This document shows, one piece after another, positions 1-8,638 of a DNA stretch of 64,000 nucleotides (its first letter is position 1; each line of letters opens with the position of its first letter). The position numbers and the translations under genes were made by a program. The notes beneath the pieces are model-generated. The model saw only the letters and a list, made by a program, of their open reading frames with translations. It did not search any database and was not told the origin of the DNA. This DNA is from an uncultured Collinsella sp. (lineage in GTDB: Bacteria > Actinomycetota > Coriobacteriia > Coriobacteriales > Coriobacteriaceae): assembly GCA_900541065.1 (NCBI GenBank), contig UQIE01000003.1, positions 1 through 64,000 of the forward strand. The letters run 5' to 3'.

Positions 1-118
1 CCAGGCCCGATTTTGCCTCTTGACAATGTCCTGCTCATATTAAAAGGAACGTCCCTAACTGCCGGTTGTGGGACAATACCGAGCGAACGAGATTGGGCGT
101 CTGGGAAAAGGGGTCGCG

Positions 119-544
119 ATGAACAAGTTGAGGACGCTTGCCGATGTGCTGCGACAGGCTGGCTTTGCGCGCATCACGGGCCTGTTTCTAATCTTTTACC
201 TGCTGTGCTCGACTGCCGTCTGGCTGTCCGAACCCACGTCCCTTACGTTTGGCGACGGTCTCTGGTTTAGCTTTGAGACGGTCTCGACCATCGGCTTTGG
301 TGACATTCCTGCCGAGACACCGGTTGCCCGCGCCATTACCGTCATTCTGAGCGTCATCAGCATCTTCTACATCGCCATGCTCACGGGCGTGGCGGTGAAC
401 TACTGCAATACGCTTATCAAGCTGCGTCAAAAGGACACCATGGCGCGCTTTATGGATGATCTGGAGCATTTGGAAGAGCTCGATCGCGACGAGCTTGCCG
501 ATCTTTCGCGTCGCGTGCGCGAGTATCGTCGACGCCAGCGCTAA
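119..544 (+). CDS. Two-TM potassium channel family protein
   Basis: A 141-residue membrane protein of the Ion_trans_2 (bacterial K+ channel) type. A first hydrophobic segment (about residues 16-37) is followed by a pore helix, the selectivity-filter-like motif TIGFGDIP, and a second hydrophobic segment. The C-terminal third is charged and helical (EHLEELDRDELADLSRR) and probably cytoplasmic. The filter TxGFGD is a variant of TVGYGD, so K+ conduction is likely but inferred. No RCK/TrkA domain is present. The start at 119 is preceded by AAAAGGGG at a good distance; an upstream in-frame ATG at 68 has no such site. The LOG-family gene follows 36 bases later and may be co-transcribed. Confidence 0.85.
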   Translation: MNKLRTLADVLRQAGFARITGLFLIFYLLCSTAVWLSEPTSLTFGDGLWFSFETVSTIGFGDIPAETPVARAITVILSVISIFYIAMLTGVAVNYCNTLIKLRQKDTMARFMDDLEHLEELDRDELADLSRRVREYRRRQR

Positions 545-580
545 GACGAACGTCGTGCGCCACAACAAGGGGGACCAAAT

Positions 581-1114
581 ATGAATATCACCGTGTATCT
601 GGGTGCCAGTGCCGGCAATGATCCGGCGTTTCTGCCCGCGGTGCAGGAGCTGGGCAACTGGATTGGCGCCAACGGGCACGCGCTGGTATACGGCGGGTCC
701 AAATCGGGGCTGATGGGTGCGCTCGCCGATAGCGTGCTCGAGGCGGGTGGACACGTGACGGGTGTTGAGCCGAGCTTTTTTATCGAGGCCGAGTTTCAAC
801 ATGACGGTATCGACGACCTTATCGTGACGAGCGATATGGCGGAGCGCAAGGCCAAGATGATTGAGCTCGGCGATGCGTTCATCGCATTTCCGGGCGGTAC
901 GGGCACGCTCGAGGAGATTGCCGAGGTCATGTCCGCGGTGTCGTTGGGACACCTGAGTGCTCCGTGCATCCTGTATAACCTGGACGGTTACTACAACGAC
1001 CTCAAGGCGCTGCTCGGGCACATGATTGATAAAGGGCTTTCGAGCCCGAGGCGCCAGCACGGCATCTACTTTGCCGACGATTTGCGCGAGATTGCCTCGA
1101 TTATCAACGGATAA
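581..1114 (+). CDS. LOG-family (TIGR00730) Rossmann-fold protein
   Basis: A 177-residue protein with the two hallmark motifs of the LOG/lysine-decarboxylase-like family: GGSKSGLMG near residues 39-47 and PGGTGTLEE near 107-115. Family members are nucleoside 5'-monophosphate phosphoribohydrolases (cytokinin-activating type) or of unassigned bacterial function. The length is normal for the short bacterial form. The ATG at 581 follows AAGGGGGAC. Its physiological substrate here cannot be told from sequence; a nucleotide-salvage or housekeeping role is the usual guess. Confidence 0.9.
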   Translation: MNITVYLGASAGNDPAFLPAVQELGNWIGANGHALVYGGSKSGLMGALADSVLEAGGHVTGVEPSFFIEAEFQHDGIDDLIVTSDMAERKAKMIELGDAFIAFPGGTGTLEEIAEVMSAVSLGHLSAPCILYNLDGYYNDLKALLGHMIDKGLSSPRRQHGIYFADDLREIASIING

Positions 1115-1239
1115 GTCTTGAGCCTGCCCCACCATGACTCCCAATGGTGCCGTTTGCGGCGCAGATGGTTGGCTCGTTCGAGCAACGCTCGCTCTACAAT
1201 AAAACGTATCTATGTCGACTTTTACCGCGGGAGGACCCG

Positions 1240-2544
1240 ATGGATAACCTTGCCAAACCCACAAACCGCGCGCTGTTTTTGGTCAGCGTTGCCGTGACCG
1301 GTGCACTCGCAGGTGCTGCGGTCTGGCTGTTCTTTTTTGCGATGGAGCACGGTATCGACTATCTATGGACCGAGATTCCGCACGCGCTGGGCGTCGCTTC
1401 GCCCGAGCTTGCCAGCGGCCCGTTTGGCTTTCTGCCGTACCCGTTTTTTATCTGCCTGCTGGGCGGCCTGTTAATCGGTCTGTACGAAAAGATGACAGGC
1501 ACCAAGACCGATGACCTCAACCAGGTGATGGCGAAGGTTAAGCAAGACGGGCGCTATCCGTACGACAACCTGGGCAAGCTTTCGCTCGCGGCATTGCTGC
1601 CGCTGCTGTTTGGCGGAAGCATTGGACCGGAGGCCGGCCTGACCGGCGTTATCGCTGGTCTGTGCAGCTGGGTCGGCGACCGCATGCGCCGCTTTGGCGC
1701 CGAGTTTAGGGAGCTTACGCTGCTGGGCACCCAGGCTGCCCTGACGGCGCTCTTTACCGCGCCCGTCTTTGGTTTTGTGGCACCGCTCGCTGGTAGCGCC
1801 GACGGCCAAGGCGAAGACGCCGACGATGAGTCCGTGTCCGACGAGGTCACCATCAAGCTGCCCAAGGCGCAAAAGACCGTGGTCTACGGCATTGCGATTG
1901 CCGGCGGTCTGGGCACCTACCTGCTGCTTGGCCAGCTTGTGGGCGGCGGCATGGGTATGCCGAGGTTCGAGTCCGCCGAGGTGGGCAACCTGGAGCTTAC
2001 CTGGCTCATTCCTCTGTCGCTGATCGGAACAATCTGCGGCTGGCTGTACTTTGTCTCTGAGCACGCGAGCGAAGTGCTTGCCCACGCAATAGGGGAGCAC
2101 CCCATCGCTAAGGCCATGCTGGCCGGTCTGGTACTTGCCGCCTGCGGTACGGCTCTGCCCTTCACCATGTTTGCCGGCGAGACGCAGGCCGACGTGCTCA
2201 TGGAAACCTATCTGACCATTCCCGCCGGCGTGCTTATTGTGACCGGTCTCGTTAAGGCCATGCTGACGCCCGCCCTCATCAACCTTGGTTGGCGTGGCGG
2301 CCACTTCTTCCCGGTTATCTTCTCGGGTGTGAGCCTGGGCTATGGCCTTGCCATCCTCACCGGCGCCGATCCGGTCTTTTGCGTCGCTGTCTGCACGGCA
2401 TCGACGATGGGCGCCGTCATGCGCCAGCCCATCATGGTCGTGGGCCTGCTGCTCATGTGCTTCCCGCTCAAAGGCATCGTCTGTATGATCATCGCCGCCG
2501 CCATCGCCGCCGGCATTCCGCTGCCCAAGCCGCTGCGCAAATAG
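1240..2544 (+). CDS. ClC-family chloride channel/transporter
   Basis: A 434-residue polytopic membrane protein. It carries the ClC signature GSIGPEAG (GxxGPE, near residues 125-135) and a later GWRGGHFFP motif corresponding to the GGxFxP chloride-site loop. There are about ten or more hydrophobic segments. A highly acidic loop (GQGEDADDESVSDE) sits in the middle and is unusual for the family. The start is set by GGGAGG at 1229-1234; the in-frame ATG at 1144 is not preceded by a ribosome site. The protein exchanges or conducts Cl-, or possibly F- in some bacterial clades; the ion is not assignable here. The acidic residue after GPE follows the usual ClC pattern. Confidence 0.88.
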   Translation: MDNLAKPTNRALFLVSVAVTGALAGAAVWLFFFAMEHGIDYLWTEIPHALGVASPELASGPFGFLPYPFFICLLGGLLIGLYEKMTGTKTDDLNQVMAKVKQDGRYPYDNLGKLSLAALLPLLFGGSIGPEAGLTGVIAGLCSWVGDRMRRFGAEFRELTLLGTQAALTALFTAPVFGFVAPLAGSADGQGEDADDESVSDEVTIKLPKAQKTVVYGIAIAGGLGTYLLLGQLVGGGMGMPRFESAEVGNLELTWLIPLSLIGTICGWLYFVSEHASEVLAHAIGEHPIAKAMLAGLVLAACGTALPFTMFAGETQADVLMETYLTIPAGVLIVTGLVKAMLTPALINLGWRGGHFFPVIFSGVSLGYGLAILTGADPVFCVAVCTASTMGAVMRQPIMVVGLLLMCFPLKGIVCMIIAAAIAAGIPLPKPLRK

Positions 2545-2581
2545 CGCGGTTAATCGCGAGTCAACTCCAGAGGGGTACGAG

Positions 2582-3373
2582 ATGATCCTGTACTTTAGCG
2601 CGACGGGGAACAGCGAACATGTGGCGCGTCGCATTGCGGCAGCGACAGACGACAAGGTTGTGTCGATTGAGCGTTTTGATGTCGAAGCCCTTCGCCTTGT
2701 TGCGACGGAAGGCCCCTGCCAGCTGGGATTTGTTGCTCCGGTGTATGCCTGGGGTCTGCCGACACCGATGATCGAGTTTTTGAAGACTGCCGACCTGTCG
2801 ATTGCTGCCGGTGCAAAGGGCGGCGAGCGCCCCTATACGTTCTATGTTTCGACGTACGGTTCGACGACCGGCCAATCTGCCAAGTTTGCCCGCGACCTGC
2901 TGCACGAGCGTGGGCTCGAGTTAGATGCGGCGATGAGCGTCAAGATGCCCGATACCTGGACGCCTGTTTTCGACCTGTCTGACCCTCAAAAGGTTGAGGG
3001 TATCAATAGAGCTGCCGAGGCGCAGATTGATGCCGTGATCGAGGCGGTGCAGGCACGCCGCACGGGCAACATGATGCGCCATCGCGTGCCTCTGTTTGCA
3101 TCGTGCGCGTATCACGCAATTGGGCTGCCGCGCATGCAACAGACGAGCAAGTTTGCCGTCGATGCCGATCGCTGCATCGGCTGCGGCCTGTGTGCCAAGC
3201 GCTGCCCCATGGCGGCGATTGAGATGCGCGACGGCCTTCCCGTCTGGACAAAGCCGGAGTGCGCAGCCTGCCTTCGTTGCCTGCACCGTTGTCCCAAATT
3301 TGCCATCTCGCACGGTAAGCGCACGGCATCCCACGGTCAGTACAGGCATCCCAAGCCAGGTGTGAGGATGTAG
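2582..3373 (+). CDS. EFR1-type flavodoxin-ferredoxin protein
   Basis: A 263-residue fusion of an N-terminal flavodoxin-like domain (MILYFSATGNSEHVA, the FMN phosphate loop) with a C-terminal pair of 4Fe-4S motifs. The first cluster motif is CIGCGLCAKRCP and the second is CAACLRCLHRCP, both near residues 200-240. Proteins with this layout (EFR1 family ferredoxins) are common in anaerobes and are thought to carry electrons between flavin and Fe-S partners; partner and reaction are unknown here. The ATG at 2582 follows AGAGGGG. It is convergent with the DMT transporter that ends at 3389. Confidence 0.88.
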   Translation: MILYFSATGNSEHVARRIAAATDDKVVSIERFDVEALRLVATEGPCQLGFVAPVYAWGLPTPMIEFLKTADLSIAAGAKGGERPYTFYVSTYGSTTGQSAKFARDLLHERGLELDAAMSVKMPDTWTPVFDLSDPQKVEGINRAAEAQIDAVIEAVQARRTGNMMRHRVPLFASCAYHAIGLPRMQQTSKFAVDADRCIGCGLCAKRCPMAAIEMRDGLPVWTKPECAACLRCLHRCPKFAISHGKRTASHGQYRHPKPGVRM

Positions 3374-3388
3374 CGGCTGCTGGCCGCG

Positions 3389-4264
3389 CTACTTCCAAAC
3401 CGCGAGCGCCGCAGTGCCCAGTACGATGAGGGCGAGACCGATGGCGCTGCGCCGCGAGACCTTTTCGCTGAATGCCAAGCGCGCAAATAGTACCGATACG
3501 ACAATCGATAGTTTGTCGATCTGCACCACGACGCTCACCTGGCCTGCGGCGATGGCATAGTAATAGAGCAGCCACGATGCTCCGGTCGCGATGCCCGATG
3601 CCGCGAGAAATACGAGCTCGTAGCGGTCTACGTGCACGGCTTGGCCCATCTTGCCTTTAGCTGCCACGATTGCCCATGCCATAACCAGTACCACGCAGGT
3701 GCGGATTGCCGTGGCCAGGTTTGACTCGACGCCTTCGATGCCGATCTTAGCGAGGACGGAGGTGAGTGCTGCGAACATGGCGGCGCCGAGGGCGTAAGCG
3801 AGCCAGGTCCGGTCTTGCTGCTGCTCGGGTCCGGCGGATTGCTGCTTCTCGGTCATTAAAAACGTGCCGAGGGTAATGACGGCGGTTCCCACGAGCTTAA
3901 CCGCAAGGTTGCTCGTCTCGCCAAAAAGCACGATGGCGATCAGCGCGGCGAGCACGGTGCTCATCTTGTCGACCGGTACGACCTTATTGACGTCTCCGAT
4001 GCTCAACGCCTTAAAGTAACAGATCCACGAAGCGCCGGTAGCGAGTCCCGAGAGGACGAGAAAGAGCCAGGATCTGGGTTCGATGCTGCCAATGGTTCCA
4101 ATGGATCCAGAAATGCCCGCCATTGCCCAGGCGAAAACGAGCACCACGCAGGTGCGAATGGCCGTCGCGACATCGGAGTCGGTCTGCTTGATGCCGCATT
4201 TGGCCAAGATGGATGTGATGCCGGCAAAGAATGCTGACGCAAATGCTGCGACGACCCACGACAC
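3389..4264 (-). CDS. EamA/DMT-family transporter
   Basis: A 291-residue, roughly ten-TM drug/metabolite transporter with two EamA halves. The halves are unusually alike: ATAIRTCVVLVFAWAM in the first and ATAIRTCVVLVMAWAI in the second, each preceded by a TSxLAKxGI motif, showing the internal duplication of this family plainly. The start is GTG at 4264, supported by GAGGAGG nine bases upstream. It lies 68 bases downstream of the ABC permease gene on the same strand and may belong to the GntR-ABC operon. The substrate is unknown. Confidence 0.88.
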   Translation of the reverse strand: MSWVVAAFASAFFAGITSILAKCGIKQTDSDVATAIRTCVVLVFAWAMAGISGSIGTIGSIEPRSWLFLVLSGLATGASWICYFKALSIGDVNKVVPVDKMSTVLAALIAIVLFGETSNLAVKLVGTAVITLGTFLMTEKQQSAGPEQQQDRTWLAYALGAAMFAALTSVLAKIGIEGVESNLATAIRTCVVLVMAWAIVAAKGKMGQAVHVDRYELVFLAASGIATGASWLLYYYAIAAGQVSVVVQIDKLSIVVSVLFARLAFSEKVSRRSAIGLALIVLGTAALAVWK

Positions 4265-4332
4265 GGGTTGAGCGCCTCCTCAAAAAAGACCACGCCAGAT
4301 CTATGGCGCATGTCCAATGATACCGCGCTTGC

Positions 4333-5040
4333 CTATAGGTTGCGTGCCCGGTAGACCTTGGTGCTGATGGCGCAGCTGACAGCGCCAAGGACGACCGTTG
4401 CCAGCGCGGCAATTCCTGCGCACAGGAAGCCAAGAACGGAAGGATCGGGATTCGCCCCGGCAATCATCGACATGAGCTGGTTGCTGATGGGGTTGAATGA
4501 GTTTAGCGTGACCATGATAAGGCACATGTATAGGGCGTATAGACCAACGGATAGGCGTTGCGCCTTCATGTGTTCAAATCGAAAGAACAGAGGCAGTACC
4601 AAAAACACCGCCATGAGGGAGAAAAGCATCGATATTGCCGAGGCGATTGCGGTCTCAAAGACGGTCTCTCCCGTGGAGGGGATACCCACGCTGTTTAAGA
4701 TCGGGATGGCGACGATACTCAACAGCACGGCCGCGCACGTCATGATGACCGAGAAAATAGTGATGCACAGGTAGCGTGCGCTGACGATGTCTTTGCGTGA
4801 GATGGGCAGCGTTGCCCGATAGCGCTCCCATCCGTTTTGGTTGTCGAGCCCGGCCAGCGACGTCATGGCCATGATGGGCGACATGGCACTGATCGCGAAG
4901 GCGCCGGCGGCGCTCATATCGGAATCACCATTCGATGCCCTGACGGCGGTCAGCACGACGAAGATGAACAGGCCGACACCTGCGATGCTCGGGACGAGCG
5001 TGCGAACGATGGCAAGCTCGGACATAATGGCGCGTTTCAT
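4333..5040 (-). CDS. ABC-2-type transporter permease
   Basis: A 235-residue integral membrane protein with about six hydrophobic segments, the size of ABC-2/YtrC-like permeases. The start codon overlaps the last bases of the upstream ATPase gene (5037-5040, ATGA arrangement), so the two are translationally coupled and form one transporter. With the YtrA-type GntR repressor upstream this matches the ytr-like arrangement of Gram-positive bacteria, which is induced by cell-wall antibiotics in Bacillus. A role in envelope stress or export is inferred from that arrangement, not shown by motifs. Confidence 0.85.
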   Translation of the reverse strand: MKRAIMSELAIVRTLVPSIAGVGLFIFVVLTAVRASNGDSDMSAAGAFAISAMSPIMAMTSLAGLDNQNGWERYRATLPISRKDIVSARYLCITIFSVIMTCAAVLLSIVAIPILNSVGIPSTGETVFETAIASAISMLFSLMAVFLVLPLFFRFEHMKAQRLSVGLYALYMCLIMVTLNSFNPISNQLMSMIAGANPDPSVLGFLCAGIAALATVVLGAVSCAISTKVYRARNL

Positions 5041-5918
5041 TTCAAAGCCCCTTTCAGCATGAAGCGAAGATAGTCATCAATGGTTGCCCGATCGCAGGGA
5101 ATCTCGGGGAAGGCCTCGAGCACTTCGCGGTGGTTGGGCACGAGCACGTCCACGCTGTAGGCGTGGCGGGCGGCGCGGGTGCCTTCGACGCAAGCCATGA
5201 GCTCGGCGGCCTGTGCCTGGGTGCAGTGGGCGATGCCGGCGCGGTCGGTAATGTCCTCGCGTGGCAGGTCAAACACAATCGAGCCGTTATCGATGCAGAT
5301 GACGCGGTCGGCAGCACGATCGAGATCAGACGTAATGTGGCTCGAGAGCAGCACGCTGCGCTGGCCGTCGGCGACAAAGGCGAGCAGCTCATCGAGCAGT
5401 TCCTCGCGTGCCATGGGATCGAGGCCCGCGGTGGCTTCGTCCAAAACGAGCAGCTTGGCATTGTGGCTGAGCGCGCAGGCGAGCTGCAGCTTCATACCCA
5501 TGCCGCGGGAGAGGTCCTTGACCTTTGTCTTGGGATCGAGGCCAAATCGGTTGATGAATCCGGCGAACGTTTCGCAGTCCCACGTGGGGTACGCCGGGCC
5601 TACGAGCGACTCGATCTGGCCCACCTTGAGCGTGGAGGGGAAGGGGCACGTGTCCAGGACAAGACCGACGCGGGAGCGTAGATGGCGTTGCGTCTCATCG
5701 GGCGCGTCGGCGCCACAGCGCTGCCCAAACAGGTGCACTTCGCCTGCATCGAGCTTTATAAGCCCGAGAGCAGCTCGAATCGTCGTTGTTTTGCCGGCAC
5801 CGTTGGCACCAACAAAGCCGACGATCTGGCCAGGCTCCACGGCAAGCGTGACGTCGCGCAGCGAAAAGCGGTCGCTTACAGTGCGTGAGATGCCTTTGAG
5901 TTCAAGCAAGTTTTGCAT
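5037..5918 (-). CDS. ABC transporter ATP-binding protein
   Basis: A 293-residue nucleotide-binding subunit. Walker A is GANGAGKTT (near residue 38), the signature is LSRGMGMK, Walker B is LLVLDEATAGLDP, and the switch histidine is in LLSSHI. The signature LSRGM is typical of ABC-2 exporter ATPases. A C-terminal domain of about 80 residues follows the ATPase core. It sits between the GntR regulator (23-base gap) and the permease (4-base overlap), so all three are one operon read leftward from about 6340. Confidence 0.93.
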   Translation of the reverse strand: MQNLLELKGISRTVSDRFSLRDVTLAVEPGQIVGFVGANGAGKTTTIRAALGLIKLDAGEVHLFGQRCGADAPDETQRHLRSRVGLVLDTCPFPSTLKVGQIESLVGPAYPTWDCETFAGFINRFGLDPKTKVKDLSRGMGMKLQLACALSHNAKLLVLDEATAGLDPMAREELLDELLAFVADGQRSVLLSSHITSDLDRAADRVICIDNGSIVFDLPREDITDRAGIAHCTQAQAAELMACVEGTRAARHAYSVDVLVPNHREVLEAFPEIPCDRATIDDYLRFMLKGALK

Positions 5919-5941
5919 GGTATAGCCTTTCTTGCAGATGG

Positions 5942-6322
5942 CTACTGCATGGTTTCGGGGGCTACCAGGTCGAGCATTTCGTGCAGCTTGTCGCGCGTGA
6001 CGCCCAAGGCTTCGGCTTGGCTTGCCGCTTTCGCAAGCAGCTCTTCGATATGGCAGAGCTGGTTTTCACGCAAGAGTTCCTGGTTGCCCTCGGCGACAAA
6101 ACAGCCCTTGCCCTGCACGGTGCAGATAAACCCGAGCTGCTCCAGGTCGGCGTAGGCGCGCTTGGTGGTGATGACGCTCACGCCAAGATCGCTCGCGAGC
6201 GCACGGATGCTGGGGAGTTTGGCTCCCGCAGTGAGTGCGCCCGAAAGGATTTGAGCTTTGACCTGCGAGGATATCTGTTCGTGGATGGGCTTATCGCTCG
6301 AATTGGATAGGATGATGTCCAC
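5942..6322 (-). CDS. GntR-family regulator, YtrA subfamily
   Basis: A 126-residue repressor. The N-terminal winged helix-turn-helix (IHEQISSQVKAQILSG, then LPSIRALASDLGVS) is followed by only a short helical C-terminus of about 50 residues. Short GntR proteins of this shape are the YtrA subfamily, which usually regulate adjacent ABC transporter genes. The gene is the first of the operon with the ABC ATPase and permease. An inverted repeat at 6350-6383, upstream of its start, is a likely operator. Confidence 0.92.
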   Translation of the reverse strand: MDIILSNSSDKPIHEQISSQVKAQILSGALTAGAKLPSIRALASDLGVSVITTKRAYADLEQLGFICTVQGKGCFVAEGNQELLRENQLCHIEELLAKAASQAEALGVTRDKLHEMLDLVAPETMQ

Positions 6323-6349
6323 AGCGGCTCCTTAGCTGTTGGGCTACAC

Positions 6350-6383
6350 GTGTATATAACCGGTAAGCACAGTATATATACAC
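6350..6383. promoter_or_regulatory. Putative GntR/YtrA operator
   Basis: A 9-bp perfect inverted repeat GTGTATATA (6350-6358) and TATATACAC (6375-6383) separated by 16 bases, 28 bases upstream of the gntR start. A further partial copy, CTATACAC, follows at 6383-6390. YtrA-type regulators bind such AT-rich GT/AC palindromes in their own promoters, so autoregulation is likely. Confidence 0.5.
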
Positions 6384-6433
6384 TATACACAGTTATGCAA
6401 GAGGTAAATACGGATTGCCCGCTCGTTCATTCA

Positions 6434-6729
6434 TCTCAATCTGTAACATCTGGAACCGATTTGGACGGCTACCTGTTACAGATTGAGATTTTGCTGGCGG
6501 ACCCCACCTGGTTGTCTCAATCTGTAACAACTGGAGAAGATTTTGGCTGCTAGATGTTACAGATCGAGACATTGGCCACCCGTCTATCCTTATATCTCAA
6601 TCTGTAACAGATGGACCCGTTTTGAGTGGCCAGATGTTACAGATTGAGATCTTTCTGGGACGCCCACCTGTTTGTCTAAATCTGTAACAGGTAGAGGTTC
6701 AAAAACCGTCTAGATGTTACAGATCGAGA
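6434..6729. repeat. Array of eight alternating inverted 15-bp repeats, 40-bp period
   Basis: The motif TCTCAATCTGTAACA and its reverse complement alternate eight times. Forward copies start at 6434, 6515, 6595 and 6675; reverse copies at 6474, 6555, 6635 and 6715. Start-to-start distance is 40 bases in six of seven intervals and 41 in one. Each forward/reverse pair makes a 55-bp unit with 15-bp arms and a 25-base loop. Reverse copies 2 and 4 carry C for T (GATCGAGA) and the fourth forward copy has TCTAAATC. The flanking bases also tend to match (ATCTGG or ATCTAG), extending the repeat to about 20 bp. Loops and spacers are only loosely alike. The array fills most of the 552-base gap between gntR and prfC. 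No protein is encoded in it. Confidence 0.95.
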
Positions 6730-6874
6730 CAAACTGCTGCGGAGTGCCGCCATCGACTGCTACCCTAGGCCCCAACTGATGAATTTGTCCTGATAGGCGC
6801 TCTAAAACAGGATTTCGCGGCTACAATAGTGCGGTTACAACGACGTAATGCACTCAATGCAAGAAAGGATCCGC
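6730..6874 (+). promoter_or_regulatory. Leader/promoter region of prfC
   Basis: This stretch joins the repeat array to prfC. TACAAT at 6822-6827 is a good -10 hexamer, but no convincing -35 is seen at the right distance. The ribosome site GAAAGGA is at 6863-6869. Confidence 0.4.
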
Positions 6875-8488
6875 ATGGCAAGCCTGTCGGATGAAATCTC
6901 GTCGCGCCGCACATTCGCGATCATCAGCCACCCGGACGCCGGTAAGACCACACTTACCGAGAAGCTGCTGCTCTATACCGGCAGCATCCAGACTGCCGGC
7001 TCGGTCAAGGGCAAGAGCTCGGCCAAGCATGCCGTCTCGGACTGGATGGACATCGAGAAGGAGCGCGGTATTTCCGTTACCTCCTCGGTGCTGCAGTTTA
7101 CCTACAACGGCGCCTGCGTCAACATCCTCGATACCCCCGGCCACCAGGACTTCTCGGAGGATACCTACCGTACCCTTATGGCCGCCGACGCTGCTGTTAT
7201 GGTCATCGACGGCGCCAAGGGCGTCGAGGCCCAGACCAAAAAGCTCTTTAAGGTCTGTACGCTGCGCCACATTCCCATCTTCACCTTTGTGAACAAGCTC
7301 GACCACGAGGCTCGCGATCCGTTTGAGCTCATGGAAGAGATCGAGAACGTCCTGGGTATCAATACGTATCCCATGAACTGGCCGATCGGCAGCGGCCGCA
7401 ATTTCCGTGGCGTGTTCGACCGTCAGACCCGTCGCGTTATCGCCTTTGAGGGCGACGGCCACGCCAACGCCACCAAGAAGGTCGCCGAGGTCGAGGCTGA
7501 GCTGGGCGATCCTTCCATGGACGAGCTCATCGGCGAGGAAAACCATAAGAACCTGATGGACGACATCGAGCTGCTCGATGGCGCCGGCGACGAGCTCGAC
7601 TTGGATGCCGTGGCCTGCGGCAAGCTGAGCCCGGCGTTCTTTGGCTCGGCGCTCACCAACTTTGGCGTGGAGCCCTTCCTCAAGGAGTTCCTGCGTCTGG
7701 CCCCGACGCCGCGCGCCTATACCGATACGCTCACCAGCGAACCGGTCGATCCCTGCCGCGACGACTTTAGCGGCTTTGTGTTTAAGATCCAGGCTAACAT
7801 GGATAAGAACCACCGCGATCGCATCGCCTTTGTGCGCATTTGCTCGGGCAAGTTCGAGCGCGGCATGGACGCCTTCCACGTGCAGGGCAACCGCAAGCTT
7901 AAGCTTGCCACGGGCACGTCGATGATGGCCGATGACCGCGCCATCGTGGACGAGGCGTACGCGGGCGATATCGTGGGCCTGTTCGATCCGGGTATCTTTA
8001 GCATCGGCGACACTGTGTGCTCCGGCAAGCGCCACGTGCAGTATCCGCAGATCCCGACGTTTGCCCCCGAGATGTTCGCTCGCATTACGCAGGTCGACAC
8101 GCTCAAGCGCAAGCAGTTCGTCAAGGGCATGGAGGAGCTTGCCCAGGAGGGCGCCATCCAGATCTTCCGCGAGCTGGGTGCCGGCATGGAGAGCGTCATC
8201 GTGGGCGTGGTCGGCGTGCTGCAGTTTGAGGTGCTCGAGCGCCGCCTTAAGGCCGAATACCGTGTTGAGGTTCGTCGCCAGCCGCTGCCCTATACGGACA
8301 TCCGCTGGATCCAGAACGACCCCGATACCATCGATATCCCGGCTCTTTCGCTCACGCGCGACACGCTGCGCGTCGAGGACATGCGCGGCGGTAAGCTGCT
8401 GCTGTTCACGAGCCCGTGGAACGTGGATTGGGCAACCGACCACAACCCCGACCTTATCCTGTCGGAGTTTGGCAACGTAGCCTTTTAA
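6875..8488 (+). CDS. prfC: Peptide chain release factor 3
   Basis: A 537-residue translational GTPase. It releases RF1/RF2 from the ribosome after peptide release. G1 is HPDAGKT, the switch-I region holds EKERGISV, G3 is DTPGHQDF and G4 is NKLD. The RF3-specific N-terminus (RRTFAIISHPDAGKTTL) and the SVKGKSSAKHAVSDWM segment identify it against EF-G and TetM. The whole length is normal for RF3. The start at 6875 is set by GAAAGGA; upstream in-frame ATGs at 6848 and 6857 lack a site. Confidence 0.96.
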   Translation: MASLSDEISSRRTFAIISHPDAGKTTLTEKLLLYTGSIQTAGSVKGKSSAKHAVSDWMDIEKERGISVTSSVLQFTYNGACVNILDTPGHQDFSEDTYRTLMAADAAVMVIDGAKGVEAQTKKLFKVCTLRHIPIFTFVNKLDHEARDPFELMEEIENVLGINTYPMNWPIGSGRNFRGVFDRQTRRVIAFEGDGHANATKKVAEVEAELGDPSMDELIGEENHKNLMDDIELLDGAGDELDLDAVACGKLSPAFFGSALTNFGVEPFLKEFLRLAPTPRAYTDTLTSEPVDPCRDDFSGFVFKIQANMDKNHRDRIAFVRICSGKFERGMDAFHVQGNRKLKLATGTSMMADDRAIVDEAYAGDIVGLFDPGIFSIGDTVCSGKRHVQYPQIPTFAPEMFARITQVDTLKRKQFVKGMEELAQEGAIQIFRELGAGMESVIVGVVGVLQFEVLERRLKAEYRVEVRRQPLPYTDIRWIQNDPDTIDIPALSLTRDTLRVEDMRGGKLLLFTSPWNVDWATDHNPDLILSEFGNVAF

Positions 8489-8530
8489 CGCATCGGCGCG
8501 GTGGCCCTGCGGGGCTGCCGCGTCGTTCGC

Positions 8531-8559
8531 TTGCCTGATGCCGTGTGAGCGGCTATCAT
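8531..8559 (+). promoter_or_regulatory. Candidate sigma70-type promoter
   Basis: TTGCCT (8531-8536), a 17-base spacer and TATCAT (8554-8559), placed upstream of the structured leader of the next gene. Both hexamers are near consensus. Confidence 0.45.
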
Positions 8560-8588
8560 ACCCACCGTCGTCTCAAGACCGGGGCGTC

Positions 8589-8638
8589 CGAGCAGTTCGG
8601 GTCCGATATCCTGCTCGTTAAACCTAAAACCAAAGGAG
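8589..8638 (+). promoter_or_regulatory. Possible preQ1-I-like riboswitch
   Basis: A 7-bp stem (CGAGCAG with CTGCTCG, 8589-8595 and 8611-8617) encloses a 15-base loop starting TTCGGG. An A-rich tail (TTAAACCTAAAACC) then runs into the AAAGGAG ribosome site. The ACC of the tail can pair with GGG of the loop, giving the H-type pseudoknot shape of preQ1-I aptamers next to the ribosome site. The downstream gene is a queuosine-precursor transporter type, which is the expected regulon. The match to the preQ1-I consensus is partial, so the call is tentative. Confidence 0.35.

Noticed and set aside
6434..6729. CRISPR array interpretation
   Set aside because: The repeats alternate in orientation, spacers resemble each other, and there is no cas gene.
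6854..8443. Long antisense open frame (529 codons) across prfC
   Set aside because: It mirrors the codon bias of prfC on the other strand, has a low-complexity His/Ala/Asp-rich product and no ribosome site.
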